64,000 nt of DNA from an uncultured Acidimicrobiales bacterium. Lineage in GTDB: Bacteria > Actinomycetota > Acidimicrobiia > Acidimicrobiales > SZUA-35. Within the stretch, counting starts at the first letter, position 1. Every line of letters begins with the position of its first letter. The translations under genes were made by a program, and so were the position numbers. The notes under the pieces were generated by a model, which searched no databases, was not told where the DNA came from, and saw nothing but the letters and a program-made list of their open reading frames with translations. Below are positions 51,636 through 60,534 of this stretch, one piece after another. The stretch spans positions 179,660 to 243,659 of the forward strand of contig CALKTH010000022.1 in the NCBI GenBank assembly GCA_937997485.1, read 5' to 3'.

Positions 51636-52649
51636 ATGCGCTACCAACGCCTCGGCAACACCGGTCTCCAGGTCTCAGAACTTTGCTTCGGCACAATGAG
51701 CTTTGGCTCCTCCTCGTGGCGGCCGTGGGTTCTCGACGAAGCGGAGTCGATGCCGTTCTATGCCCGAGCCATTGAGGCCGGGATCAACTTCTTCGACACC
51801 GCGGACATCTACTCGCTTGGCGCAAGTGAGGAGATCACCGGCCGCGCGCTCAAGGAGTACGGCAGCCGAGATGAGTTGGTGATTGCCACCAAGGTCCATT
51901 TCCCGATGAGTGACCGGCCGAACATGAGCGGACTCTCTCGCAAGCACATCCAACAGGCCTGCGAGGACAGCCTTCGGCGGCTGGGCGTCGACACGATCGA
52001 CCTCTACCAGATTCATCGGCTCGACTTCCGAACGCCACCGGAGGAGATGCTCGCTGCGCTCGATCATCTCGTGACCTCGGGCAAGGTTCGGTACTTGGGA
52101 GCAAGCTCGATGTATGCCTGGGAGTTCATGAAGCTCCTATCGATCAGCGAACGGAACGGCTGGGCCCGATTCGTCTCGATGCAAGATCACTACAACCTGC
52201 TGAGCCGGGAGGAGGAGCGGGAGATGCATCCGCTCTGCTTGCACGAGGGCGTTGGGGTCATTCCATGGTCACCCCTGGCCCGCGGCCACCTCGCCGGTAC
52301 CCGCCGGTCGGTTGGCGACGGCGACACGACTCGGGGCAAGACCGATGGCATCGACCAGCGGTTGTATGCCAGTGCAGTCGAGAGCGACGAGGCCATTCTC
52401 CGAGCGGTCAAGGAAGTGGCGGATCGACACGGGCGACCGATGGCCCAGGTGGCACTGGCCTGGGTTGGGTCTAAGCCCGCCGTCACGGCACCGATCATTG
52501 GAGTGACCAAGATGCCTCAGCTCGACGATGCCATTGCATCACTCGACATCGAGCTCACACCAGAGGACATCGAGTTGCTCGAGGCGCCGTACACACCCCG
52601 CGCCGCCACGGAGCTCGGCCGGCCTGCGTTGGGCCCCACCCGTCGCTGA
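51636..52649 (+). CDS. Aldo/keto reductase, YghZ/voltage-channel-beta-like type
   Basis: The 337 residues begin M-R-Y-Q-R-L-G-N-T-G-L-Q-V-S, and the tetrad is visible: Asp and Tyr in F-F-D-T-A-D-I-Y, Lys in I-A-T-K-V-H and His in Y-Q-I-H-R-L. The late S-P-L-A-R-G-x-L-A-G-T segment is typical of the YghZ/Kv-beta branch. NADPH-dependent carbonyl reduction is expected. Its TGA overlaps the next ATG by one base (TGATG), so the downstream hypothetical gene is coupled. Confidence 0.93.
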   Translation: MRYQRLGNTGLQVSELCFGTMSFGSSSWRPWVLDEAESMPFYARAIEAGINFFDTADIYSLGASEEITGRALKEYGSRDELVIATKVHFPMSDRPNMSGLSRKHIQQACEDSLRRLGVDTIDLYQIHRLDFRTPPEEMLAALDHLVTSGKVRYLGASSMYAWEFMKLLSISERNGWARFVSMQDHYNLLSREEEREMHPLCLHEGVGVIPWSPLARGHLAGTRRSVGDGDTTRGKTDGIDQRLYASAVESDEAILRAVKEVADRHGRPMAQVALAWVGSKPAVTAPIIGVTKMPQLDDAIASLDIELTPEDIELLEAPYTPRAATELGRPALGPTRR

Positions 52650-53101
52650 TGAGCGAACCACATCTCTTCGATCATGTCTCCGACATCGTTGTGAGCATGG
52701 CGCCCGAAGGCTTGGGTGAGTTCCGGTACCGCTCCCACCGGCGGGGCGTGAAGGTCTGGTTCGGCCCATCCAAGCCACCCCGTGTTCACTACGAAGCTCA
52801 GGTCATCCCCCGCCGCTACGTCGACGGATCCGACGGCTTGGCGATCGAGATCGGCTTCCATGCGGAAGAGAAGGACGAGAGCACGAACCAGGCCGCGCTC
52901 GAAGTCCTTCTCGCCAATCGCAAGGTGTGGGCCAAAGAACTGGGTCGAGAGGCTGAGGCAGGCGAGTTCCTCGGTCGAGACAGCTGGCGGCGCCTTTCCG
53001 AGGTCTGGCTTGATCCCGACCTCGAGGATCCCGAGCTGCCGTTCGAGCTCGCCAGCCGCCTCGTCGACTACTTGGATCTGCTCGAGCCCATCCGCCAGTA
53101 G
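52649..53101 (+). CDS. Hypothetical protein coupled to the aldo/keto reductase
   Basis: The 150-residue cytoplasmic protein is rich in charged residues and has no recognised motif. The N-terminal half has strands (F-R-Y-R-S-H-R-R-G-V-K-V-W-F-G), and the C-terminal half is helical and acidic. It begins inside the reductase stop codon, so the two are translated together. The next gene belongs to a separate, PadR-controlled unit. Confidence 0.75.
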   Translation: MSEPHLFDHVSDIVVSMAPEGLGEFRYRSHRRGVKVWFGPSKPPRVHYEAQVIPRRYVDGSDGLAIEIGFHAEEKDESTNQAALEVLLANRKVWAKELGREAEAGEFLGRDSWRRLSEVWLDPDLEDPELPFELASRLVDYLDLLEPIRQ

Positions 53102-53193
53102 GCAGCACAGCAGCCGTCACCCTGCAGGATCAGCCGGCGTAAGTGTGTCGTAGGAACTTCTGCCCACGAGGTTGCACGTTACCCCTGAGCTGG

Positions 53194-53214
53194 GGTACAT
53201 ACATGTTATGTACC
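53194..53214 (+). promoter_or_regulatory. Palindromic operator of the PadR-ABC operon
   Basis: GGTACATA-CATGT-TATGTACC has perfect 8-bp arms and contains the ATGT/ACAT halves typical of PadR sites. It ends 16 bases before the padR-like start codon, overlapping the likely promoter. Confidence 0.8.
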
Positions 53215-53230
53215 GTCGGACGAGGGCAAC

Positions 53231-53761
53231 ATGAAGCACTTTCTCTTGGCGCTACTCAGCCGCCGAGCGACCTATGGGCTCGAGCTCAAGCAGCAGCACG
53301 ATGACCTGGTCGGCGTAGTGGCCGGGCGGGTCAATGTGGGCCAGATCTACACCACGCTCGGACGGATGGAGGACAAGGGCCTGGTCTCGCACGTGCTCGA
53401 AGCTTCCGACGTGGGACCGGAGCGAAAGGTCTATGAGCTCACCGAGGACGGCTCGAAGGAGCTTCGTCTCTGGCTGGAGGCGCCGCCGGCCGCCCCGGAG
53501 TTGAAGTCAGATGCGTTGACCAAGATCGTCACCGCGCTCGAGTTGGATCACCCCGCTGTGCACACCCTGATCCGAGACCATCGGCGGCAGTGCTTCGAAG
53601 CCCTTCGAGCACTCGACATGACGGCGGCCGAAGCGGATTCATCGGTGGCACTCGATGCCCTCGTCCAGGCCGCGGCGTTGCACCTTCAGGCCGATCTGCG
53701 CTGGCTGGATCACATCGAAGAACGAACCGCTCGTCCAGAGCAGGAGCTTCACCATGACTGA
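53231..53761 (+). CDS. PadR-family transcriptional regulator
   Basis: The 176-residue protein has the PadR winged helix: L-A-L-L-S-R-R-A-T-Y-G-L-E-L-K near the N-terminus and V-N-V-G-Q-I-Y-T-T-L-G-R-M-E-D-K-G-L-V as the recognition helix region. The C-terminal dimerisation helices follow (about 90-170). Most PadR proteins repress a neighbouring transporter until a ligand binds. The gene overlaps the ABC ATPase gene by 8 bases and heads the operon, behind a perfect palindrome. Confidence 0.94.
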   Translation: MKHFLLALLSRRATYGLELKQQHDDLVGVVAGRVNVGQIYTTLGRMEDKGLVSHVLEASDVGPERKVYELTEDGSKELRLWLEAPPAAPELKSDALTKIVTALELDHPAVHTLIRDHRRQCFEALRALDMTAAEADSSVALDALVQAAALHLQADLRWLDHIEERTARPEQELHHD

Positions 53762-54512
53762 TCACGTCAAGACGAACGAGACCCCGACCATCGAAGCAGT
53801 CGAGATCTGCCGGCATTTTGGGACCGACACAACTCGTGTGGACGTGCTGCGCACCGTGTGCCTGCAGGTTGAAGCCGGGGAGTGGGTGGCGATCATGGGT
53901 CCGTCGGGCAGCGGCAAGACCACGTTGCTACACGCTCTCGGCGGTCTTGAGCCGGTGGACAGCGGCTCCATTTCGATCTCAGGCGAGTCGCTCAGTCACA
54001 GCGAGGCCAGTCGAGCTCGCCGCCGCAGGAATGACGTGGCCTTCGTCTTCCAGCAGTACAACCTGCTGGGCGATCTGACCGCTCTCGACAACGTGGCGCT
54101 CCCGTTGCGCATGCAAGGCCTTCGCCGCCGAGCCGCTCGGGGGCAGGCCAGCTCGTTGCTCGATCGGTTGGGGCTCGTCGATCGCATGCACGCTCACCCC
54201 GCGCAGCTCTCGGGCGGAGAACAGCAGCGGGTTGCGATTGCCCGGGCGTTGGCCGTGGAACCCGTGGTCTTGATGGCGGACGAACCGACGGGGGCGTTGG
54301 ACAGTGACTCCGGCTCACTGGTGCTCGATCTCCTGCGCTCGCAGCACGAGCGGGGCCAGACGATCGTCATGGTCACGCATGACCATCGCGTTGCGTCCGC
54401 CGCCGATCGAGTGGTCACCATGCACGATGGACAGCTCGTTGATGAGCACCGGATGCGAGCCGTGCATGCCTCGGACCTCCAGCATTTGATCAGTCTCGAC
54501 GTTGGCCGGTGA
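53754..54512 (+). CDS. ABC transporter ATPase (LolD/MacB type)
   Basis: The 252-residue ATPase from ATG 53754 has Walker A G-P-S-G-S-G-K-T-T, Q-loop F-Q-Q-Y-N-L-L, signature L-S-G-G-E-Q-Q-R-V, Walker B V-L-M-A-D-E-P-T-G-A-L-D and switch His in M-V-T-H-D. It overlaps the PadR gene upstream and the permease gene downstream (GTGA), giving a tightly coupled three-gene exporter operon. Export of a drug, peptide or lipid is likely. Confidence 0.96.
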   Translation: MTDHVKTNETPTIEAVEICRHFGTDTTRVDVLRTVCLQVEAGEWVAIMGPSGSGKTTLLHALGGLEPVDSGSISISGESLSHSEASRARRRRNDVAFVFQQYNLLGDLTALDNVALPLRMQGLRRRAARGQASSLLDRLGLVDRMHAHPAQLSGGEQQRVAIARALAVEPVVLMADEPTGALDSDSGSLVLDLLRSQHERGQTIVMVTHDHRVASAADRVVTMHDGQLVDEHRMRAVHASDLQHLISLDVGR

Positions 54513-56785
54513 GCGTCTGGAGAGCGTTGTTGGAGCAACGACTGCAGGGGCGCAGCCGCTGGGGGGTGGCATCGCTGCTAGTCGTCGCCGCCATGGCCAC
54601 AGTGGGTGTTGTTGCCGGCCTGGAGGTTCGCTCCGGTGCGGAGGCGCGCCTGGACCGGCTCTTTGTCGAGGCTGGTGAGCCCTCCCTTGTGGTCGACGGC
54701 GGGCCGAACGCCATTCCTCGTGTTCTCGAGGACCAGTCGGAGCTCGTGGAAGCAGCCAGCACCTTCGATGCCACCTTCGTGTCGTTTCAACGACCCGACG
54801 GCGCCAGCGTCGGCATGGGTTTGGCCACGATCGACGACGCGGCGAGCGTCGAAGTTGGGCGTCCCATTCTTCGATCTGGCCGGTGGGCGGTCGCAGCTGA
54901 TGAGCTGGTGCTCGACGCAGCGGCCGCGCTCGCTCATGGCCACACCGAAGGCTCGGTGGTCACCCTTGAACGAAGCGGCGTGACAATAGACGTCACCGTG
55001 GTTGGCACGGCGATCGACCTGTCCGAGTGCTTCTATCCAACGTGTTTGCCCCTTCGGGGCTACGTCTCGTCCGATGGGATGGCGTCCCTCGCCCCCGAAG
55101 GCACCTACAGCCGGGCCATCGTGCGATTGGGGGCCGGAGTGGATGAGCAGGAGGCCACGGAACGATTCCGTGATGCAGAGGGGACGAGCATCGTGCGTCC
55201 CTGGTCAAGCACCCGGGCCAGTTTGTTGCTCCCGGGCCAGGTGTTCGCGGCGTTCCTTGCTGGTTTCGGGGTGTTCATTCTGGTGGCCACGCTCCTCGTC
55301 GTCGCCAGCACAGCTGCGGGCAGCGTCGTGGCTCGTCGCCGAGAGCTTGGCGTGTGGAAGGCGTTGGGGGCAACGCCTCGCGACGTCGTGATCGTGACGG
55401 TGATGGAGCAGGTCGTCATCGGCCTCGCCGGAGTTCTGATCGGCTGGATTGCTGGCTCGTTGCTGGCGCCCTGGTTGCAGATCGGGCTGTCCGACGTGCT
55501 CGGGCGCCCCACGCCCCATTTCTCTCTCACAACGCTGGTGCTTTCGGGAAGTGCCGTCGTCTTCGTCCTCGTCATCGCCACGCTCCTCCCTGCCAGGAGA
55601 GCAGGCGGGATGAACGTACGCACCGCCCTGGCTGACGCTCCGACCGATGGAGCCAGCGCCTGGCGGTCCCTCGTCAGCCGCGTTCCGCTCTCGCCTCCCG
55701 CCCAACTTGGCCTGCAACTGGCCCTTGCTCGACCGGGACGAGCGTTCCTCGCTTCGCTTGCCATTGCTGTGGCGATTGCCGGCGGTGTCGCCGGTTGGCG
55801 CCTGGATGCCGCCGTCGATGAAGTCCTCGCCGAGCCTGGCCGGGCTGGCGACCCGTACGACATCCTGGTCGGCGTGCCACGCCAGATGCCGGCTGCGCAG
55901 GTTGAACAGCTGCTCGCAGAGATTGATGGCATCGACAGCTGGTACACCGAGCAGGCCGTGAATGGGCAGGTCAACGGTGTTGACGCTGACGTCCGAGTGA
56001 TCGGCGATCAGGTCGGCGCCGCGGCGTTGGTGATTGCGGAGGGGCGAATGCCTCGGCGGGCCGACGAGGCGCTGGCCGGATGGGGCTTGCTGCGGAACGG
56101 CGCCGTGCGGATCGGCGACACCGTCGACGTTGATGTGCCCGATGGAACGTTCATCGTCACGGTCACAGGACGGCATGGCGATCTGGATCGGAGCGGCAAC
56201 GTCATCGTGATCTCACCCGAGGCCTATGCCACCGTCGCTGATCCAGGGCGGATCACATGGCGAGTCTCAGCCGCCGGGTCGATCACCACGCCAGAGCTCG
56301 CCGGTCGCATCGAGGCGGCATTCGGCGGAGCGGCACTCGTTCAGCCGGCCACGCAGGCAGCCGGCGAGCTGCGGCCATTCCAGACGGTGCTCGCCGTGCT
56401 GGTCGCGCTCATTGCCCTCGTTGCCGCCGCCAACCTTGCGGCGACACTACTTGCGACGACCCAGGAACGGCGGCGCGAGATGGGAGTGATTCGATCGCTC
56501 GGATTCAGCCCGAGAGAGCTTCGCCGCCAGGCGGCCGCAAGCGGGCTGGCACTCGGGGCGATCGGCATGGTGATCGGCGTCCCCGGAGGTCTCATCGCCT
56601 CAGATCTGATCGTGGAAAGCGCCGCCGACGAGATCGGACTGGGGCCGGACCTTTTGACCCCGGCATTGCTGGTGCCTGCTCTCATTGCCGTGGTGATCGG
56701 TTTGGCAGCCGCGTCGTTGGTCTCGACGGCATCGGGAAGGTCGATGCGCCGGAAGGCACCAGCCCGTCTCCTGCGCGAGGCCTGA
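54509..56785 (+). CDS. FtsX-like ABC permease, two-repeat type
   Basis: The 758-residue permease has an N-terminal TM, a first extracytoplasmic domain, three TM segments (about 245-385) with R-R-R-E-L-G-V-W-K-A-L-G-A-T, then a second TM plus extracytoplasmic domain and three final TM segments with E-R-R-R-E-M-G-V-I-R-S-L-G-F. The duplicated FtsX module is the usual form in actinobacterial exporters with a PadR regulator. The GTG start overlaps the ATPase stop. A hairpin terminator follows. Confidence 0.93.
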   Translation: MSVWRALLEQRLQGRSRWGVASLLVVAAMATVGVVAGLEVRSGAEARLDRLFVEAGEPSLVVDGGPNAIPRVLEDQSELVEAASTFDATFVSFQRPDGASVGMGLATIDDAASVEVGRPILRSGRWAVAADELVLDAAAALAHGHTEGSVVTLERSGVTIDVTVVGTAIDLSECFYPTCLPLRGYVSSDGMASLAPEGTYSRAIVRLGAGVDEQEATERFRDAEGTSIVRPWSSTRASLLLPGQVFAAFLAGFGVFILVATLLVVASTAAGSVVARRRELGVWKALGATPRDVVIVTVMEQVVIGLAGVLIGWIAGSLLAPWLQIGLSDVLGRPTPHFSLTTLVLSGSAVVFVLVIATLLPARRAGGMNVRTALADAPTDGASAWRSLVSRVPLSPPAQLGLQLALARPGRAFLASLAIAVAIAGGVAGWRLDAAVDEVLAEPGRAGDPYDILVGVPRQMPAAQVEQLLAEIDGIDSWYTEQAVNGQVNGVDADVRVIGDQVGAAALVIAEGRMPRRADEALAGWGLLRNGAVRIGDTVDVDVPDGTFIVTVTGRHGDLDRSGNVIVISPEAYATVADPGRITWRVSAAGSITTPELAGRIEAAFGGAALVQPATQAAGELRPFQTVLAVLVALIALVAAANLAATLLATTQERRREMGVIRSLGFSPRELRRQAAASGLALGAIGMVIGVPGGLIASDLIVESAADEIGLGPDLLTPALLVPALIAVVIGLAAASLVSTASGRSMRRKAPARLLREA

Positions 56786-56795
56786 GAAAGCAGAA

Positions 56796-56817
56796 GGCCC
56801 CGACCGGAGTCGGGGCC
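56796..56817. terminator. Hairpin terminator of the PadR-ABC operon
   Basis: GGCCCCGAC-CGGA-GTCGGGGCC is a perfect 9-bp GC-rich stem with a tetraloop, 10 bases after the permease stop. It lacks a T run, so it may work with Rho or in both directions. Confidence 0.65.
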
Positions 56818-56863
56818 CTCGTGCAGAGACTCGCTCTCGGCAGCCGAAGCCGCCTGCCCGCCG

Positions 56864-58255
56864 CTAGTTGCGGCCGACGTCGATCGGAGCGTCGTCTACG
56901 GGCGCTGAGCCGGTGGAGGCCATGCCATTATTGGCTCGCGCCTCTGCGGCACGACGGGCGGCTGTTGCCACCTCTCCCGGTGTGTTGTCCTTGGACTGGT
57001 ATCGAGCAATTTCGGCCCGCCCCACCACCATGTGATGGACCTCATCTGGTCCGTCAGCAAGGCGGAGCGTGCGCTGCTGGGTGTACATCTCAGCCAACGG
57101 CGTCCACTGCGACACGCCCGTGGCGCCGTGCATCTGAATGGCTTGGTCGATGATCTGGCAGACACGCTCGGGCACGAGAGCCTTCACGGCGCTCACCCAC
57201 ACTCGTGCCTCGGCGTTGCCCATGAGGTCCATGGCCTTGGCCGCCTTGAGAACCATGAGCCGCATCGACTCGATCTCGATGCGAGCACGGGAGATGGTCT
57301 CGGTGTTGCCACCGAGCGACACGAGCGGCTTGCCGAACGCATCACGGTTGAGACCACGCTCGACCATGAGCTGGAGTGCCTTCTCGGCGGCACCGATGGA
57401 ACGCATGCAGTGGTGAATGCGGCCAGGACCCAGACGGAGCTGGGAGATCTCGAAGCCGCGGCCCTCACCGAGGAGCATGTTTGAGACGGGAACACGCACG
57501 TCGGTGAAGCGGATGTGCATGTGGCCGTGCGGGGCATCAGTGCGACCGAACACGTGCATTGGGCCGAGGATCTCGACACCGGGGGTGTCGATCGGAACCA
57601 GGATCTGACTCTGCTGGCGGTGAGGGGCGGCATCCGGGTTGGTGCGGACCATGGTGATCATGATCTTGCAGCGGGGATCACCGGCGCCGGAGATGTAGAA
57701 CTTCTCGCCGTTGATGACGTACTCATCACCATCGCGAACAGCCTGGGTCTGCACGTTTTTTGCATCGGAGCTGGCGTGACCCGGCTCGGTCATGGCGAAG
57801 GCGGAGCGGATCTCACCGTTGAGCAGCGGCGTGAGCCACTGCTCCTTCTGCTCGGGAGTGCCGACTCGCTCGAGCACTTCCATGTTGCCGGTGTCCGGCG
57901 CGGCGCAGTTGAGGCACTCGGAAGCGAGGCGGTTCTTTCCGAGCTCGACGGCGATGTACGCGTAGTCGAGGTTCGAAAGGCCCTCGCCAGTCTCGGCGTC
58001 GGGGAGGAAGAAGTTCCAGAGCCCGTTGGCCTTGGCCTTCGCCTTCACACCATCGAGCAGCTCAAGCTGGCCGGGGGCATAAGACCACTCGTCTTCCTTG
58101 CCCTCATCGAGCTTGTGGAATTCGATGGACATGGGCTGCACCTCTTCCTCGATGAAGGTCTTGACCTTCTCGAAGAGCGGGCGCGCAGCTTCGGACATGG
58201 CGAGCTGATTGAGCTCACCATCGAAGTCGTCGATATTGAAGGGCTTTACGGCCAT
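56864..58255 (-). CDS. Acyl-CoA dehydrogenase
   Basis: The 463-residue protein from ATG 58255 (GAGGA RBS) has A-F-A-M-T-E-P-G-H-A-S-S-D-A and Y-V-I-N-G-E-K-F-Y-I-S-G for FAD and substrate binding and a C-terminal M-H-G-A-T-G-V-S segment. Length and M-H-G-A-T-G place it with the longer (~400-460) acyl-CoA dehydrogenase group including ACAD10/11-like members. It oxidises an acyl-CoA to the enoyl form. The crotonase gene lies just upstream on the same strand, suggesting consecutive steps of beta-oxidation. Confidence 0.92.
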   Translation of the reverse strand: MAVKPFNIDDFDGELNQLAMSEAARPLFEKVKTFIEEEVQPMSIEFHKLDEGKEDEWSYAPGQLELLDGVKAKAKANGLWNFFLPDAETGEGLSNLDYAYIAVELGKNRLASECLNCAAPDTGNMEVLERVGTPEQKEQWLTPLLNGEIRSAFAMTEPGHASSDAKNVQTQAVRDGDEYVINGEKFYISGAGDPRCKIMITMVRTNPDAAPHRQQSQILVPIDTPGVEILGPMHVFGRTDAPHGHMHIRFTDVRVPVSNMLLGEGRGFEISQLRLGPGRIHHCMRSIGAAEKALQLMVERGLNRDAFGKPLVSLGGNTETISRARIEIESMRLMVLKAAKAMDLMGNAEARVWVSAVKALVPERVCQIIDQAIQMHGATGVSQWTPLAEMYTQQRTLRLADGPDEVHHMVVGRAEIARYQSKDNTPGEVATAARRAAEARANNGMASTGSAPVDDAPIDVGRN

Positions 58256-58333
58256 GGCAAATCCTCGGTTGTCGGGGCTGGGCAGATGATGACAGGAGCG
58301 TTCGGTCGGTACCAAACGCCACGAAAAGGTTGG

Positions 58334-59086
58334 TCAGCGGCCGGACCACTCGGGGGCACGCTTTTGGGCAAAGGCGGCAGGGCCTTCCTTTGCGTCTTCG
58401 GACGTGAACACGCCACCCATGATCGGGGCCTGGAACTTCCAGAACTCTTCGTTCGAAAGGCCCTTTTGGCCCTTCAACACCTGCTTGGAGGCGGCGACGG
58501 ACAGCGGCGCATTCTTGGTGATCCGGGCCGCCAGCTCCATCGCTGAGGCCACCGCTTCTCCCTTCGGCGCCACCTTGTCGATGAGACGGTGGCCAAGGGC
58601 CTCTTCTGCCGAGATCGGCTCGCCGGTCAAGGCCATCTCCATCGCCACGCCGTAGGGCACTCGTTGCGGGATCCGGAGCAGGGCTCCACCGGCGGCGAGA
58701 AGACCGACACCCACCTCGGGGATACCGAACTTCGCATTGTCGGCGCCGACGATCAGATCGCAGGAGAGCGCCGCCTCGAGGCCACCAGCCAGAGCGAAGC
58801 CCTCGACAGCGGCGATGAGGGGTTTGTTGGCACCGTTCTCCAGGAAGTCTCCGAAACCCTTTGGCGGGCCCTCGGCAGCGAAGGCCTTGAGATCCATGCC
58901 GGCAGAGAAGCCTCGGCCAGCGCCAGTCAGCACGCCGAGTGTCAGATCGGGATTGGAGTCGAGCTCCTTGATCGCAGCCAAGAGCGCCTGGGAGATCGCC
59001 GTGTTGAAGGCGTTCATTGCGTCCGGTCGGTTCAGCGTGATGAGCAGGGTTCGACCCTGCACCTCGGTCAGCACTTCATCGGCCAT
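58334..59086 (-). CDS. Enoyl-CoA hydratase/isomerase (crotonase)-family protein
   Basis: The 250 residues show crotonase motifs: L-N-R-P-D-A-M-N-A-F, oxyanion-hole strands G-R-G-F-S-A-G-M-D-L and V-E-G-F-A-L-A-G-G-L-E, and F-G-I-P-E-V-G-V-G-L with one catalytic Glu. It hydrates or isomerises an enoyl-CoA. It is followed 78 bases later by the acyl-CoA dehydrogenase gene, a natural pair for fatty-acid breakdown. Confidence 0.93.
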   Translation of the reverse strand: MADEVLTEVQGRTLLITLNRPDAMNAFNTAISQALLAAIKELDSNPDLTLGVLTGAGRGFSAGMDLKAFAAEGPPKGFGDFLENGANKPLIAAVEGFALAGGLEAALSCDLIVGADNAKFGIPEVGVGLLAAGGALLRIPQRVPYGVAMEMALTGEPISAEEALGHRLIDKVAPKGEAVASAMELAARITKNAPLSVAASKQVLKGQKGLSNEEFWKFQAPIMGGVFTSEDAKEGPAAFAQKRAPEWSGR

Positions 59087-59187
59087 TGGAGTCCCCTGTC
59101 AGTGGTGTCTTCGCGACGCAGAGCCGCGGTGTCAGGCGGTCATGATGGCCACGGTCACACCAAACGGGCAAGCTGGCGCGAGCTGAC

Positions 59188-60453
59188 TTAGCCGTCGATG
59201 CGGGCGAAGCGGGCCTTGAGATACGCGCCCTCGGCAAAGTTGACCGGGTGATCGACCGCATGCTCGGTGCGCACGATGTCGATGAGGCGTTGCCGGCGAG
59301 CCCAGGTGACCTGATCGATCGCTTCGTGGAACATCTCGGCAGTGATACGAGAGCTGCATGACGCCTGGACGAGCACGCCACCCCGGTTGAGCAGATCGAG
59401 GCCCAACTCGGTGAGTCGCTTGTACGCCTTGAGGCCGGCCTTCACGTTTTCCTGCCGCTGGGCGAACGAGGGCGGATCGATCACGACGATGTCGTAGGAC
59501 CGCTTCTGACGCTGGAGATCAACCATCACCTCGAAGGCATCGCCGACGATTGTCTTGTGATCGCACTGCGCAACGGCCCGGCGCTCCTTGTTGAGCTCCA
59601 TGTTGCGGATCGCGGTGCCCATCGCAGAGGCATTGAGATCGACGCTGGTGACCGAGCGAGCGCCGCCGGCGGCGGCGTGCACAGAGAATCCTCCAGTGCA
59701 GGCGAACATGTCGAGCACAGATTTGCCGGCGCTCATGGTGCCGACGCGGACTCGGTTGTCTCGCTGGTCGAGGAAGTGACCGGTCTTCTGGCCGCTGAAG
59801 GGATGAGCTTCGAACCGGAGATCGTGTTCCCGGAACAGCGTTGGTTCCTCCGGCTCGCCATAGATGGTTTGACCGTTGTGGAGACCGAAGCACTCGCCGT
59901 CGGCCACGTTGCGCCCGAGGCGAAGAACCATATGCCGGAGGCCAGTGACGTCTGCGATGAGCGGCAGGAGCATCGCAAGGTGAGGGAACCAGGCGGCCCG
60001 GTAGAGCTTGAGCACGCCCGTTTGGCCGTACTTGTCCAGGACAAGTCCCGGGAATTGATCGTTCTCACCGTTGATCAGCCGGTAGCCATCAGTGTGGGAA
60101 GAAGCCGCCAGATTGCGGCGAATGTCGAGCGCCTGCTCCAGCCGCTCCCGAAAGAAATCCTCGTTGATGGTCGCTGGCTTGCCCCGGTGGAGCATCGTCA
60201 CCCGAATCGGAGAGTTTGCATCCCACAGCCCCAAGCCCACGAAATCGCGAGACTCGTCGAACACCACCGCAATGGTTCCGGGCGGCGATTGCTCACCAGC
60301 GGGCCCGCCGGTCACCGATGTCACAGCGCCATCGAACACCCAGGGGTGCCCTCGCCGGACGTGTTTGCGAGCGTCGTTCGAGATGCGAACGGCGAGGCGC
60401 TTGTCACCCGCTGTCGGGAGATCGCTCAAATCAGCTTGCCAGGACACGGCCAT
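59188..60453 (-). CDS. Class I SAM-dependent rRNA methyltransferase (RlmI-like, PUA)
   Basis: The 421 residues from ATG 60453 have an N-terminal PUA-like region (H-V-R-R-G-H-P-W-V-F-D-G-A) and a methyltransferase domain with V-L-D-M-F-A-C-T-G-G-F-S as SAM motif I and V-I-D-P-P-S-F as motif IV, then V-Q-A-S-C-S-S-R. The architecture is that of RlmI, which makes m5C in 23S rRNA. The frame is open upstream to 60945 but that part overlaps the divergent pyruvate kinase gene and is not coding. Confidence 0.9.
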   Translation of the reverse strand: MAVSWQADLSDLPTAGDKRLAVRISNDARKHVRRGHPWVFDGAVTSVTGGPAGEQSPPGTIAVVFDESRDFVGLGLWDANSPIRVTMLHRGKPATINEDFFRERLEQALDIRRNLAASSHTDGYRLINGENDQFPGLVLDKYGQTGVLKLYRAAWFPHLAMLLPLIADVTGLRHMVLRLGRNVADGECFGLHNGQTIYGEPEEPTLFREHDLRFEAHPFSGQKTGHFLDQRDNRVRVGTMSAGKSVLDMFACTGGFSVHAAAGGARSVTSVDLNASAMGTAIRNMELNKERRAVAQCDHKTIVGDAFEVMVDLQRQKRSYDIVVIDPPSFAQRQENVKAGLKAYKRLTELGLDLLNRGGVLVQASCSSRITAEMFHEAIDQVTWARRQRLIDIVRTEHAVDHPVNFAEGAYLKARFARIDG

Positions 60454-60534
60454 GACCGGCCAACGTATGCCGCGTGGCCGGTGATGCCACGAGTTACCCG
60501 CCGGTCGCCGACACGGATCCGGCACAATCACACG

